DNA from: Agapanthus africanus
Lineage: Eukaryota; Streptophyta; Magnoliopsida; Asparagales; Amaryllidaceae
Direction of reading: 5' to 3'
DNA: 64,000 bases
Assembly (NCBI GenBank): GCA_030015575.1
Contig: JASDDO010000026.1
Span: forward strand, 192,163,739 to 192,227,738
In this document: positions 1 through 12,592 of the stretch, in pieces
Numbering within the stretch: position 1 is the stretch's first letter
Layout of the letters: each line of letters opens with the position of its first letter
Made by a program: the position numbers and the translations under genes
The notes under the pieces: model-generated
Database searches by the model: none
What the model was told of the DNA's origin: nothing
Seen by the model: the letters and a program-made list of their open reading frames with translations, nothing else

Positions 1-1066
1 CCGACGTCTGGTCCCTGTAGCATATGTCTGGGGGAGACATCTCAAGTTCAATTCAAGTTCTGAAAAATAAATATAGAGACGTCTAGTCACTGTAGATAGA
101 TGTCTGTAGTTTAATTTTAAATACTGTAAAGTTACCCTAGAGATGTATGGTACTATAGGCAGACGTATGTACGCGATTTTTCCTGAAACGATCTGATATT
201 TAAGTTAGGGTTTCGACTTAGTTTTCAATATCGGCGATAATAATTAATGTTTCATTGATTCCTTAGGGTTCCATATAGTAAATAAACTCGTTTAAACATT
301 ACCTTTATCAATCTATATCAAGTATTATCGATCGGTCAAGTTTTCCGACATATCACGATTCCGATCTCGACATATCGTTAATTAGGTTAAACATTATGTA
401 AATATAAAATTAAAAGCAATACTAATCGTTTCTCAAGATCTGATTTCGTTGTAACTAGCATGTAGCAAGATCTAAAGATACTTGCCTCAACGATGATCTC
501 ACGAATGACGATGTCGATCTCAACCCAACCACCACCAAGAAGACGATGTCGCAAGGAAGAAGACGATGATGGTGATGAGACGATCACGGTGATGATGATT
601 GCAAAAAAAGAACGAAGATGATGATGAAGGTCGACCGGCTAGGGTTAGGATTTAGGTTGTAGAGAAAATATGGAGACTATGGTTTTTGTTTTAGATGAGA
701 AAATATAAGAGTTTAAATAGGATAATTAGCAATACGAGCCGGGTATATAATTAACCTTATTCCCACTAGTAATAGGGATTAAAAATAATCTAAAATATAA
801 TTATATATCATATAATTTTCCAATAACCATAAATCTTATCTCAAATAAAAATTTGCCATACAATAAATTATCATGACCAATAATAACAATAATCAATAAA
901 TCCCATGATAATCTAAACCAATGCAATTTATTAATAAACCCCATATTACAATAAAAATTCCATGGAATAAACTCAATCTATCGATCAAATAATTTTAAAT
1001 AACAAGAAAAGCAATTATCATACTTTATTCTATTAAATTATCGTATGTTCGTTCTCTGGTGTTACA
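1..1066. repeat. Diverged LTR-like repeat, left copy
   Basis: No coding frame is credible here. From about 181 to 1066 the sequence is alignable by eye, with gaps, to 2161-3232: both share a 'catgtagcaag' stretch, a GA-rich 'gaagatgatg' tract, a 'ctagggtta' tract and an end in GGTGTTACA. A terminal TGTTACA, read as TGTAACA on the minus strand, is what many Ty3/gypsy LTRs show at their ends. Bases 1-180 carry several GACGTCTG/GAGACGTC-like short motifs. The left limit lies outside the window or has decayed. It could be one LTR of an old element or simply a duplicated repeat. Confidence 0.4.
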
Positions 1067-2160
1067 ACCCAGACGTCAGAGCGTCATAGATAACATATTA
1101 AGAATATAACTGGAATGAGATGTAACATATCATTATACAAGAACTAATGTAGTAATATCAGTGATATAAAAAGCAAGTATAACAAAACAATCATGTCATG
1201 TAAATCCTAAATGTTATGTCTCTAGGTTATTTATCCTACAGGTATTTATAACCAATCAATGCAATCCTCCTCATAAATAAATAGTATCCCGTGTGTGCCC
1301 GGGACCACGGTCTCATGACTCTCGGGACTGAATCTGAGACGTGTCGTTTAGCAATAAAACAAGGTTGAGATGGACGAATGATGTCAGCATCACAATTCCG
1401 GAGCTCGAAACTCGTGTCGACTGATCAGTCTCTAGCAAGTGATAAACTCTTGAGTTATAATTCGAGTTCCATTCTTGATTTCCCTTTTCCTCAGGTTTTC
1501 AAGTTTCATGTCAAGTATTAAGATAGTATTTACCTAATGCCAACACAGGAACAAATATGTACAAGTCACGTCTATCAAGACAACAGGGAAGGTCAAGTGA
1601 TATCATATAATTATTGGCATCTAGGTAAATATCAAGTTACAAGCAAGGTTGACATGATAACAATAACCAATCAAGCATGGTTTCACGTGAATAATCAACA
1701 TAGCATGTTTAGGAATATCGTAATCATATCAGGTACATGATCAAGTTACTCGCATTAACATGGATAGCATGGGCAATCAATCATATAAAATATCAAAATC
1801 GGGACATGTAACATGTCAAGGCAATGCATCGTGTACTCGTTAATTGATTTAACGTGTCAGGATCATATCAAATTTAAATGTTAGGTTCAGATTAGTTTGA
1901 GATGGCTTGGGGATATCCGAGAAGGCTCATGTGTGTTAGAGATGGCTCACAAGGGTTTGAGACGCCTCACATATTCCTCAGAATTTATATTTATTTTCTG
2001 GTTATAAGAGATGGATCGTGATGGTCTTGAGCTGGCTCATCCTTAACTTGAGACGCCTCAATGTATTGTTGAGATGGCTTATTCTAAGTCTGGAATGTGT
2101 ATTGTTTCTCTATCTTCATGAGATGGTTCGAAGTATTGTTGAGCCGGCTTATGGCCTATT
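1067..2160. other. Interval between the two LTR-like repeats, no gene seen
   Basis: AT-rich sequence with no frame longer than about 70 codons and no recognised domain. No clear primer-binding site follows position 1066. If the flanking repeats are LTRs, this would be the short non-coding interior of a non-autonomous element. The last 270 bases hold the GAGACGGCTC-type motif cluster listed separately. Confidence 0.35.
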
Positions 2161-2175
2161 TCCTGAGACGTTCAG
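1890..2175. repeat. Cluster of imperfect GAGACGGCTC palindromes
   Basis: About eleven copies of a 10-11 bp motif resembling GAGACGGCTCA or GAGCCGGCTCA occur at irregular 20-30 bp spacing, for example GAGATGGCTCAC, GAGCTGGCTCAT, GAGACGCCTCAA and GAGCCGGCTTAT. The idealised form GAGCCGGCTC is a perfect palindrome. Many copies differ by changes of the kind expected from cytosine deamination. Confidence 0.6.
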
Positions 2176-3232
2176 ATTAATTAAAATTTCGATTATTTTC
2201 TCGATGCAAGTGATATAAAAAAAATATAACATATCTAAATATCTAGATTTATTATTTATAACAAGATCTTCATAAAGGTGATATCTTTAGGGTTTAACTA
2301 TTTGCATCATATTCAAAATTAGATTAGAATTATCGACACATCATGATTCCAATCTCGATGTATCATCAGGTTGGTTTTAAATAATATATATCAAGAATAA
2401 TAGTTATGTTATGATACCGCATGATCTGATCGTGCCGTGTTAACGTGTTATGCAACCATCTAATACTTGCATCAAACTAAGTAGAAAACTAGGAAATTCG
2501 AACTAGCAATTTTACATAATAAATATATCATGACTCGATCTGATCGAATCACAACTAGCATGTAGCAAGTATAGAAAATACTTTCCTCGATCAACGTTGA
2601 ATATTATGACGAAGATGATGAAAGACAATGCTTGACCCTACGTACGAACTTCGGCTTGGATGATGTATCCTTGAAGCGAGAAAGTTGCAGAGAAGAATAT
2701 CACCACCACACGAGAATAAGAAGATGATGACAACGATGACAGAGAAAGGATCAGCCACAAGATGAAGATGGTGCTCAGCTAAGGTTAGGGTTCGGTCATG
2801 AGAGATGGAGGCTAGGGGTTTTAGATGTGTTTACATGGGGTTACAAAGGATTAAATAGTTTATCTTGAATATAGGCCGGATCTTATATGAATCTTATATC
2901 AATTAGGATTAAGGATTAAGAGATAAGGCAAAATATTATTCATATGCCTAATTAATATATCTCCACTTACCAAATACTAAACCCAATGATAAAACAAGTT
3001 AAGATCATGTCAAGAAACCATATCAGGTCGCATGTCAGTTTGACATGGCTCATAGATGCTTGAGCCAGCACACGAGTTGTTTCAAATCATTATTTGTTCT
3101 CTGGGTACATGAGACGGCTCAACCCTATATTGAGCCGGCTCAAAAGCTTTTTAGTCAAATATTCAAATAGTCAGCATATTAATAAATTACATCTAATAAA
3201 CCAAATAAGTATGATCATTCTAGGGTGTTACA
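2161..3232. repeat. Diverged LTR-like repeat, right copy
   Basis: Related to the left copy by several shared blocks in the same order. It ends at 3232 in GGGTGTTACA, and the next base begins sequence encoding the RT of element E. The abrupt change suggests that this repeat, or the element it belongs to, inserted into E; the rest of E is not in the window. Four more GAGACGGCTC-like motifs lie at 3043-3145. On the minus strand it would begin TGTAACACCC, a common start of Tekay/Del-type LTRs. That family assignment is tentative. Confidence 0.45.
3043..3145. repeat. Second GAGACGGCTC motif cluster
   Basis: Holds GACATGGCTCAT, GAGCCAGCACAC, GAGACGGCTCAA and a perfect GAGCCGGCTC palindrome within about 100 bp, near the end of the right LTR-like repeat. 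Confidence 0.6.
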
Positions 3233-5239
3233 GTTTACATATGTGACCCTTTTTGCCGGGCTCCATAAATCTTTCAGGTTGCCTCATGAAGATTGTCTTT
3301 TCTAACTCACTATGAAGAAAGGTCGTTTTCACGTCCATTTTCTCTAACTCTAAATTATGATGTGCTACCTTTGCCAACATAACTTGAATAGATGTATGCT
3401 TGACTATAGGGGAGAAAATCTTGTTGTAGTCAACCCTTCCTTTTGAACAAAACCTTTCGCAACTAATCGTGCTTTGTATTGCTCATTATCCTTTTTCTTG
3501 AATACCCACTTGCGGCCAATAACCCTTTTTCCTTTTGGTAGCTCAATCAGCTTCCACGTTCCGTTCTTTCGAAGTAACTCCATCTCCTCTGTCATTGCAA
3601 CAGTCAATCAATCCCGATCCTCTTGCCTAATGGTCTCCTGATAAGAGCTGGAATCTCCGCTTTCGGTGACTAGAGCAAATGCGACCATATCTTCAAAACC
3701 GTACCTGACTGGTGCCTTATGTGTACGTGTTGATCTCCTTAATGCTATTATCTGTGAGTCCTGTTGGGGTTAGTTCTTACCGTATGTCTCCGTATTCCGC
3801 CTATCCACCTCCGCATCAATAGGCTAAAATTGTGCTTCAGTGTTCGTATCTTTATGAGTACCAGAAAACTCCACCTCCATCGAATCATTGACACCTGATA
3901 CTCCACCTGTCGCCTTATTTTCTTCAACCACGCCTTTCAACATGGATTCCTCATCGAAGATCACATCTCGACTAGTGAACGCCCTACTATTTTTTGGATC
4001 CCATAACTTGTAATTTTAACTCCAAATTTGAATCCCAAGAAAACACAACTTTTTGATTTTGAATCCAGCTTGGTCCTATCATTTTGATTCATAGGTGAGT
4101 AAGTACAGTACCTAAACACTCATAACGAATCATAACCGACTGGCTTTCATCTCTATACTTTTTCTGGGATCTAAAAATTTATGGCTGTAGATGGATACCT
4201 GTTAACCAAATAGCATGCATGACTCACCGCCTCTACCCAAAAGTCCTCAGAAAGGCCTGAGTGCAACCGCATACTTTCGGCTCACTCTAGTAGTGTTCTA
4301 TTCATGCGCTCTGCTACCTCATTTTGCTCTAGAAATCCTGGAACTGTCCATTGCCTCTGTATGCCTTGTTTTTTTTACAGTAGTCTATAAACTCTCTCGA
4401 GGTGTATTCACCTCCATTATCTATCCGCAAATACTTCTCCGATTGCCCCTTTTGCTTATCCATGGTCTCTTTCCATTTTTTAAATTTGGAAAACACATCC
4501 GACATGTGTTTAAGGAAATAGACCCATACCTTCCGTGAGAAGTCGTCAATGAAAGTGACATAGTATATGACACCTCCCTTTGATGGAACCGGTAACGGAC
4601 TCCAAACGTCTGAGTGTATATAATCGAGAAGTCTTTCGATCTTATGCACGGCTTGCTTGAAGACGACCTTATGTTGCTTCCCTATCGTGCAATATTTCCA
4701 TAAGTCCAGCTTGCATGTGGTAATACCTTTCAGCAACTCCCTTCTGTACAACTCACGAAGCCCTCTCTCATTCATGTGGCTATGACGCATATACCACAGC
4801 TTTGCGGTATCCTCCACCTGTTTCTCTGTAGCCACGGCTACACCACCAGTCTCTGTGCTGCCGTCCAAACGATACAAATTCTTCAGTCGTTGTTCCTTCA
4901 TGACCACTAGGACACCCTTGACAACCTTTAGCACTAGATCTTGACCAACGAATTTGCATCCTGTCGTATCCAATTCTCCTAGAGAAATCAGATTCTTCTT
5001 TAATTTCAGAACGTGTCGCACGTTCACAAGTGTTTGCACCACACCATCAAACATGCATACTTTGATGTTCCTTATGCCAATGGCCTTGCACGCCACATTG
5101 TTCCCCATGAGAACCTACTGCCATTGAACTCATTACAGGTGTCGAACAACTCCTTTTTTGGACACATATGATATGAACATCTGGAGTCAAGTAACCAAAC
5201 ATCAAAATTTTCTTCTTTCCCAGTATGTACTGCGAGTAC
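3233..5239 (-). pseudogene. Element E pol remnant: pre-integrase, integrase, start of RT
   Basis: On the minus strand, 5239-4329 encodes sequence typical of the copia GAG-pre-integrase domain and the integrase core: an HSDVW segment, an FIDDFSRK segment and a DNGGEYTSREF segment can be read. 3607-3404 encodes the usual start of copia RT, with LPKGKR and KWVFKKK and then KARLVAKGF. The interval between matches the linker before RT. RT is cut off at 3233. This is a fossil with several breaks. It was separated from its gag by the B insertion, whose AGTAC target duplication lies at 5235-5239 and 37344-37348. Confidence 0.85.
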
Positions 5240-7196
5240 TGTTAGTGTATATACCCTAGGGGCCATTATTGTATCATACTAGCATGTATATTACTTAATG
5301 GAAGCTTGGGATATTCACAGTTGTAAATAACAGTCTTGCTAAACATAGTAGTATGCTACTTGGTTTGAGTCTACTTTAATATGTGCATATGTTTCTTGTA
5401 ACGTATCACTTATACAAATTAGTAGAGCCCATAGGATCTTTGCTTGATTACCAGCGTCGTGATGGTAGTCACACTAGTAGGGGCTGGGTAGTCTGTAAGC
5501 AACATCCTATATAGGTCTCTGGTCGTTGGATTATCGAGATAGGGCATCGATATTCCGGAGTAGACTAAGTGTATACGCTTCTCATCCCAGTTGGGGAGAT
5601 GGTCTGTCCCACAGCCATCAGTACATCGTACTAGAGATAGTATACAGGTGCTCGTTAGGTTACGGGTACACCGGACAGGACTCGCCGGGGAACTGATTGG
5701 TTGGTATTATACCCATCGTCAGTTAACAGTTCCCAGGTGACATGAGTACCGCATAGTCCGCAGACTTGACACTGCTACTTCGCCTCGAGTGTGTCCCACT
5801 ATTCTTAGATTGCTACCCTACCACGGCTCAAAGGAGTCGTGCAAAATGGTAGCAGTTGGGTGCAGTCCCGAGCACTTGGAGGCAGTGGCGGTTAGATAGG
5901 ATTCGTCTCTCCCGGTATTGGGAGTTGATATCGCACTGTGTCAGAGAGCCATTACGCAAAGTCCCTGGCCAGGGCAAGCGAGATATACTGGTAGGTTCCA
6001 GTAGCTTCTCAGGGCGTAATAGGCTTCGCTCCGACACGACTTATACAGCTATTAGGGGACTGACGGTTGCCGCCTCCTAGGCTTGATATGCGATAGTCTT
6101 AGATGAACAGACCGGACTGTACGGAGATTGTCACATCAGGCTCAATGGGAGTTCGGATGATTTACCTCATCAGCCTTCTTATCGACATCTACCTGGGGAC
6201 CGTTACGTACAGCTAGTGCCGCTTGCGGTCTGTGGTTAAACCCACTGCCAGCGTAGTGTCGAGTCTTTAGAGTCCCACACAGAGAGTTTCCCTGCTCCAG
6301 GCAAAACGATATAGAGGTCGTATGGTTTTACGACAAGGGTTCGAACGCGTACGTGTGTTTTCGCATGTACGAGTTTTTCGGACAGTTTTTACTAGCCGGG
6401 TTTGGTTTAAGCCAGATTCTAGTATCGGGTTATTGGATTTATACAGTCTAAAGTTTTTCCGTGTTTTCACGGATTGGAGGGGCATTCTCGTAATTTGTCG
6501 GGAACCTTCTAGAAGATGGTGACTAAGGGGGTTAAGGTGGCATATACATTGAATGAGATTAGTGAGTCATATGGATGATTCATCCATGTCATTAATGCTT
6601 CATAATTGCTTAATGACTCATGGAGATGAATCACCATAAGATATTTATCAAGCATGGTTGTAAATCATTTTCTTTTCTTTTCTTGAAAAACAATAATGCT
6701 TGATATATATTATGATAGCTCATTTTCTCATTTCATAATTATGTTCATCTTCTCTCTCCTCAAGCTCTCTCTCTTCAAAACCCTAATCCTCCCCTCTCAT
6801 GTGTTGAGTACAAGGGTTAGCTAGACTAATACATCCATAACCTCACTCTATATTCTCTAGGTAGCTTAGATTAGCACTTTAAGCAACCTAGTTATCTCAA
6901 GTTTGTGATTAAGCTTGGCGTAGGAGCTTTCGGGTGGATCGTCTTTGATTCGAGGAGGTCGTTGAGGTGCCGATGTTCCAAGGAGCCTACGAGGAGTGGA
7001 GGACAGAGATGAAGACCTGAAGGACATGGTTCTTGAGGTATAATCACTTCACATAGTAGTTTAGAACTTCTATGATTGTTGTTAGTTATCGTTTAGCTTC
7101 GATTCATGCGGTTAGTCGATGTTTAAGCAAAGAACAAGATCGTTTTTCATATTTCCGCCTCCCCGCAAGTCGTGGGGTGTTGCACATCGACTTACA
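5240..7196 (+). repeat. Element B 5' LTR
   Basis: 1957 bp, starting TGTTAGTGTATA and ending GACTTACA. Contains the family's conserved core: CCCTGGCCAGGG at about 5961-5972, and the inverted repeat GGGAACTG (5688-5695) with CAGTTCCC (5727-5734) enclosing GGTATTATACC. It is followed at once by a tRNA-iMet-type primer-binding site. Its partner is 33813-37343. Confidence 0.93.
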
Positions 7197-7197
7197 G

Positions 7198-7207
7198 TGG
7201 TATCAGA
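7198..7207 (+). other. Element B primer-binding site, cut by insertion of D
   Basis: TGGTATCAGA follows the LTR by one base and matches the plant initiator-Met tRNA 3' end. Element D inserted within this site; the sequence resumes after D at 17604 with the duplicated TCAGA followed by GACTCG. Confidence 0.85.
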
Positions 7208-9431
7208 TGTTAGTTATATGTATGCCCTAGAGGCCATTACTGTACATAGGATGTATATTGTAGTGGATGCTGGGATATATATAGGGAGGACTTTCTTGCT
7301 CGACATGATAGTATGCTATCTGGTTGATCTTTACCTTAACGTGTATACTGATTGTCTCTCTGTTACATGTTGGTAAAGCCCTTAGGATGTGTACTTGACT
7401 GCATGGACTATGATGCGGATCATACTAATGGGGACATGGTAGTCCATAAGTACATCCTTCAAAGTCCCTAGTCGTGGGTGTATCGAGACGGGGCATCGAT
7501 ATACCAGAGTAGACTAGCGTATACCTTCTCGACCCATACAGATGGGCGATGGATGATCCCATATCCATTGGTGTTTGACATCAGAGATGATATACGGGTG
7601 CTCAGTAGAGACTGGGTACACTGGACGGACTCGCCGAGAACTCCCAGATGGTATTATACCTCACGTCAGATGGCAGTTCTCTGGTGACACTGGTACAGAG
7701 TAGTCTGTTGACCCGAGATCGTCATAGAGTCTCGTGTGGTTCCCACTGTGCTTTGATTTCCATCTTACCACGTCCAAGAGGGCGTGCAAAACGGTGGTTT
7801 TTGGGTACAGTCCCGAGTCACATGGAGGCAATGAGCGATAGGAGGGGATTCGTCTCTCCCGGTATAGGGGGTTGATGTTGCGCTGTGTTCGATTGGCTAT
7901 AACAGGAAATCCCTGGCCAGGGTTGCTGAGATTTACTGGTAAGTGTTACCAGTAGTTTTTCGAATTGTTATAGACCTCATATCGACACGACTTATTGAGC
8001 TATTGGGGTCTGACGTTTACCACCCCTAGGCAAGATATGCGACATATCAGACGATCAGACCGGACTGTACGGTAGTGTTACTGGTTGGATTCACTGGAGT
8101 GTGAGCGGGCTTGCTCGTCGATCTTCAGATCGCTCAATGCCCGGGTGGCCGTTACATTTGGCAGACCGCTTGCGGCTTGTGGGTGTTTGATATGATCATC
8201 ATCTGCTGCCGGCGTATTGACGAGTCTTTAGAGTCCTACACAGAGGTTTCCTGGCTCAAGCGAAACGAAATAAGAGCGCATATGAGATATGTGCGGGACC
8301 GAGAATAATACGTGTATGTGATACCGTATTCCATTCTCGCGATGAATGTGTCGAATGGTTGTATGCGATATAACCTAGTTATCGAATCGAAGATTGATTC
8401 GATAAGCCGATACATAGGATACTAGCCGGTTATATGCGATATGACCGGATCGTTAAATCAAGTGTTGATTTAATGATTTAATGCATAATTATATATTAGA
8501 TATATTACTTTGCATTAACTAGTATCGGTTTACTTAAGATGGATTTTCTCACTCGGATGTGCGCATTGCATATGCGATATGATTTTGTGCACATGCTTGT
8601 ATCATGTTTGATGATACATGCTTTTTGGTTAAGTGTAAAGAATTAAACCTTGGTTAATGAAATGGTTAGGGTTTACTATTTCCTTATTCATTTTATTCAT
8701 TTATTTATTCTTTTGGAAAAAGAAAAGCAAATGAGAAAATGGTGGCTTGTTTTGTTTTGTTCATGAAGCTTCATGAAGACTTTGACCAAGTGACCATTTT
8801 GTCTCATGCTTAACCCTAACCACTCCACTCAACCCTAGTTGATTCTCTACACTTCACCATGGTTAGATTATGATAAGGATTCCTTTTATTTTCTATTTTG
8901 GAATTAACTTATCATAACAATATTATTCATCTTCTTCTTCTTCATCTTCAACCTTGAAGAAAGCTTTCTACCAACAATGGTGGAATGTGAAAATGAGTGA
9001 GAAATCCAATTCTAAAGTGAACTCACTTCCTATTTCTTCATCCTCTACCTCTTGCCAAGTAGTAGAGTGTGTTTTCTTCACAAGTTTCTTGACTTGGTGA
9101 AGTGAGAGCTTGATCTAGCGATGCTTCGACGTAGATCATCTTCGGCATGGACATCGACGACCTAGCTCGCCTATTCTCCGATGAAGCCGACGCTAGAGCC
9201 CGGATTTTGATTTGGACAGCGGAGAGGACTTCATCATGGAGCCGTGGAGGTGGAGGACCGGATCTACAAAGGTTGTATTTCCGTTCCTTTAGTTTAGATG
9301 TAAACTAGTTTATTGTTTCGCCTAGAAATCTAGCCAACGATCCGTATTAGGGTTTCTCGGCACCGTTTAAATTCGAAATTGGCATGGTTAATGCCTTGTG
9401 AGACCTCCTTAGTGTGCCTAGGAACCCTACA
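7208..9431 (+). repeat. Element D 5' LTR
   Basis: 2224 bp, TGTTAGTTATATG to CCCTACA. It is a subfamily distinct from the A/B/C LTRs but shares their middle block: GGGCATCGATA, the GAGAACT (7636-7642) and AGTTCTC (7675-7681) inverted repeat around GGTATTATACC, CTCTCCCGGTAT and CCCTGGCCAGGG. Its 3' third is AT-rich and ends in a segment resembling a plant 5' leader. Confidence 0.93.
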
Positions 9432-9432
9432 G

Positions 9433-9444
9433 TGGTATCATAGC
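9433..9444 (+). other. Element D primer-binding site
   Basis: A site close to the plant initiator-Met tRNA complement lies one base after the LTR, in the same place as in B and C. Confidence 0.75.
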
Positions 9445-9634
9445 CTAGCTAGAGCCTTAGGAGAAGTCTAGACGCAATTTGAAGTCCGATCGAACCAAAA
9501 CCCGAACTCGAAACATGCTCTCTGTCCTTTTTTCAAAAACTGGGATTTTTCCAAATTAAAAATATGCAAAAAACCCAGCAGGGAAATCTAAGAATTACGG
9601 CGCAAAAAGTTTTGAATGAACAGTGTAAACGGCG

Positions 9635-9675
9635 GCGGAACCGCGGCATAAGCCTAGCTTATGCTGCGGTTCCGC
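9635..9675 (+). other. GC-rich leader hairpin of element D
   Basis: A 19-bp stem with one G-U pair closes a 3-nt loop. The arms contain CGGAACCGCGGCATAAGC and its complement. It lies about 202 nt after the PBS. Equivalent hairpins lie at 43332-43372 (C), 25809-25849 (A, minus strand) and in B where A inserted. Confidence 0.85.
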
Positions 9676-11943
9676 GGCAGAATCATGACGTCAGCCCTAA
9701 CTGTTTGCACAGTAATTCATTGTTTCAGGTGCTGAGTTCTCTGGGTATTTTTAAAATTTATTCAAGAGTTGAATTTTCTGGAGTTGTTTTGGGGATTCGG
9801 TGTTTTGATCGGAGTATCAAATTTTGTCTGTGTGGCTTTCCGGATAAATTTTAGAATATGTTAAAAAGTTCGACCAGATATAAATACCCAATTTTTCCCC
9901 TGTCGGGAAATTTCCAAGTGTTGGATTTTTCCGTAGTTTAACGACGTTCTAAGTAGTGCAAGTAACGCGATGGACCCTCTAGAAGACAACAAACCTTAAC
10001 TCGATTATGTGACCGTCTTGAACTGCCCTTTGAACCTTAGGGTTTGGGGCAGTACGGTGTGCCACATGTGAGGCGTTGGCTTGACCCTTCTACGGCTGGA
10101 CCGTTGGTACTGAGGCACGAACTGAATGTTGTTAGACTTATTTCATGTGTTGAGCTGTATCGGGAAAACTTGGGTGTTTGACTGTTCGATCGAAAAGTTT
10201 AACATTTTCCAATTATCCGGAATGGGATACAATAATTGGAATTCACAAAGAGTTATGAGATAACTGAATGAATGTTATAAACATAGCACTTTAGTTTCAC
10301 TTGATCGGTTGCCACGGAATTTTGATGTGATCAAAAGTCCGTCGCAATCACGTAGCGTACGCGGATACTCGCCGGATAAACTTAATAGACAGCCTCACTC
10401 CATAGCCCCGACCAAGTGACTGTAGGAGAACCCCGCCGCCGAAAGCATCCGTTCGGGTGCTCGCGATAGCGGTGTTCCGCCTTGGTGCACTTCGTCGACG
10501 GTATCGGGGGTGCGGCCGTCTACTGAAGTTTGCGAAGAGCATTCGATCAGGATGTCAGGAATCTTGTTGAATTGCCCGACTTGATATTGAAAAGTGTTTT
10601 CGATAAAGAGACTAAAATGCGGGGTTTATAATTGTTAGGCATGTGATGTCTAAGGTATTCATTTGATTAGGCATGCGATGTCTATGCAGATTGCGGATTC
10701 CAACTGTTGTAGTTTTACACTTTCTTTTCTGTGACCGTAAGTGTAATATGTGATATCGCCGGTTTCGTTGCTATATGTCAACGACAATTGGGATGCGCAT
10801 ATTTACTTACGTTGATGACATGTGTTGTTATGTGTTGCTGGATATGTTATATTGGATCGTCGTGTTTGAATAGCCGGGGGTTTTTATGTGAGATGAGTGT
10901 TTTTCATTTTCATTCATGTAAAAACTTGTATGTAATATTCTTTTATTGGGGCACTTCCAGGTTGCGGAAGTTGTCACCTTTTGTATATTATTTACTTTTC
11001 CGCACTAGGATAGACCCAAGGAGGGGAGCACAAGTAACCGGGTTCTGGAGTCCAGTGGGAGACCAACTCGAGGAGTCGAGTCCGGGTCTCCTAACTCTAG
11101 AATTGGCAGGGTTGCTTGCCGCTCTCGTAGGGGTCTAGGGGTGTGGGTTTGGCTATTCATCACGACCGTGGAATCCGTGTTTTATACTGGCTCGTATTGA
11201 AAACACGGACGTCCTAGTATATCCAATATTTCATATGATTCTTCTGCTGCGATATCTGTGATGTGATCATGTGATGTTCTGTGATAGATACAGTATATAG
11301 TATATATGATATATTATATAGACGTTACTTATGTTTTACACCCGCACTAGTCCTGCCCCGCTCTGCCGTTAGTCACCTAACCTAACGGTGCAACGAGTGG
11401 ACATCGAGGCGAATGCGGATGGCATAAGTGTACGTCGTATTTATCTGTGATGTTTAAGGTAACTTAAATGATGAGATTTCATTAATGAGATTAATGAAAT
11501 AAAAGAAACCTAAGATGTTGTAGAATCGAATTTCAAAATAAAACAGGTAGCTACAGTTCTTGCTTTGCACAGCGGTATATATGATATATCCTGCACCTTA
11601 TTCGATGAGGAAAGGACCGAGATCCCTTCACCGGGAGTGACTCCTTTAGCAATAACTGGCAGATGCTACACACTCGGTTTGTCTTTTGATAGCTTTTAAG
11701 AGTTTTTGCTTTGCACAGTGATATATATGATATATCCCGCACCTCATTCGACGAGGAAATGACCGACGATCCCTTCACCGGGAGTGACTCCTTTGGCAAA
11801 ACTAGAAAAGCCTTAAAAGCACTCCATTTTAAAATTCATTTGATTCTACAACGATATCAAGTTCATTACGCAAAAGGTTTTCAGAAAAACCTGTCGTAGC
11901 CCTCCGTCATTTCAGATAAGTACTAGTTAGTATTCGTGCTACG

Positions 11944-12136
11944 TTTGTTGACTATGTTAAGGCGTAGTGTGCGGTAGCTAATTAGTGCTTATCTGCATAA
12001 GCATATGATGTGATTGGATTAGGGTAGTCGTGCGACTTTGTTGACTATGTTAAGGGTCGTGCGGGTGGGTTTAATTCAATCGGGAAATGACGGGTTGAAC
12101 TTGACTAGCACTTATGATTTGTTGACTATGTTAAGG
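11944..12136 (+). repeat. Three-fold leader repeat of element D
   Basis: TTTGTTGACTATGTTAAGG occurs exactly at 11944-11962, 12037-12055 and 12118-12136. The spacing is close to that of the corresponding but different repeat in C (44488-44683). Confidence 0.85.
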
Positions 12137-12592
12137 TCATATAGCTGCTAGGGGCAAAATATTATCGGGAATTTCAAGTGTTGAAATTTGCAATGAGATT
12201 GCATACCTTCTATGAGATAGTTGGATCCCGATACCCGCTGCGAGTAAGAGTTACTCCTGGGAGAGTTTTATACATTACAATTAGCCGATCAAGTAGGTGT
12301 CTAGAAAGGTGTCAACGGGGTTACGCCTCTGGGAAAACGAGGTTTACATTAATTAGGTTCGTGCGAAAGCACGGGGGACCTCCCTCAAAGTACCGACACT
12401 GGCCTGGCTGAAAGATTGGCGAACTTATAGTGTGTAATTAATCCCGGCTAGTCTTTCCTTTTAGGGTTTGAAGGAAGATTTGATAAAAAGCAGTGGGAGC
12501 CATCCTGATTAGATAAAATAATAACCAATCTATTCTTCCAAGAGCGCACGCTGAGTGTTTTCTTCTCTCTCTCTCCAAGTAGCGACCATATC

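Larger units (their letters stand above)
9445..12592 (+). other. Element D leader, non-coding
   Basis: Long leader without a credible gene. Visible structure: a 19-bp hairpin at 9635-9675; a GC-rich stretch around 10400-10520; two related segments near 11560-11640 and 11705-11795, each with 'gatatatgatatatcc' and then 'cccttcaccgggagtgactcc'; three exact copies of a 19-mer at 11944-12136; and a pyrimidine tract ending in AG at 12592, where gag would start. Similar features occur in the leaders of A, B and C. Confidence 0.8.

Noticed and set aside
387-587. Small frames at 387-587, 1537-1740 and 2018-2218 as host genes
   Set aside because: All are under 70 codons, lack domains and lie in repeat DNA.
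1-3232. A complete LTR retrotransposon with 0.9-1.1 kb LTRs
   Set aside because: The two repeats are too diverged by eye, no PBS or coding trace lies between them, and no target duplication could be found, so only a paired repeat is reported.
10731-11138. 135-codon frame in the D leader
   Set aside because: No domain, no matching frame in the other leaders, and it lies in untranslated sequence by comparison with C.
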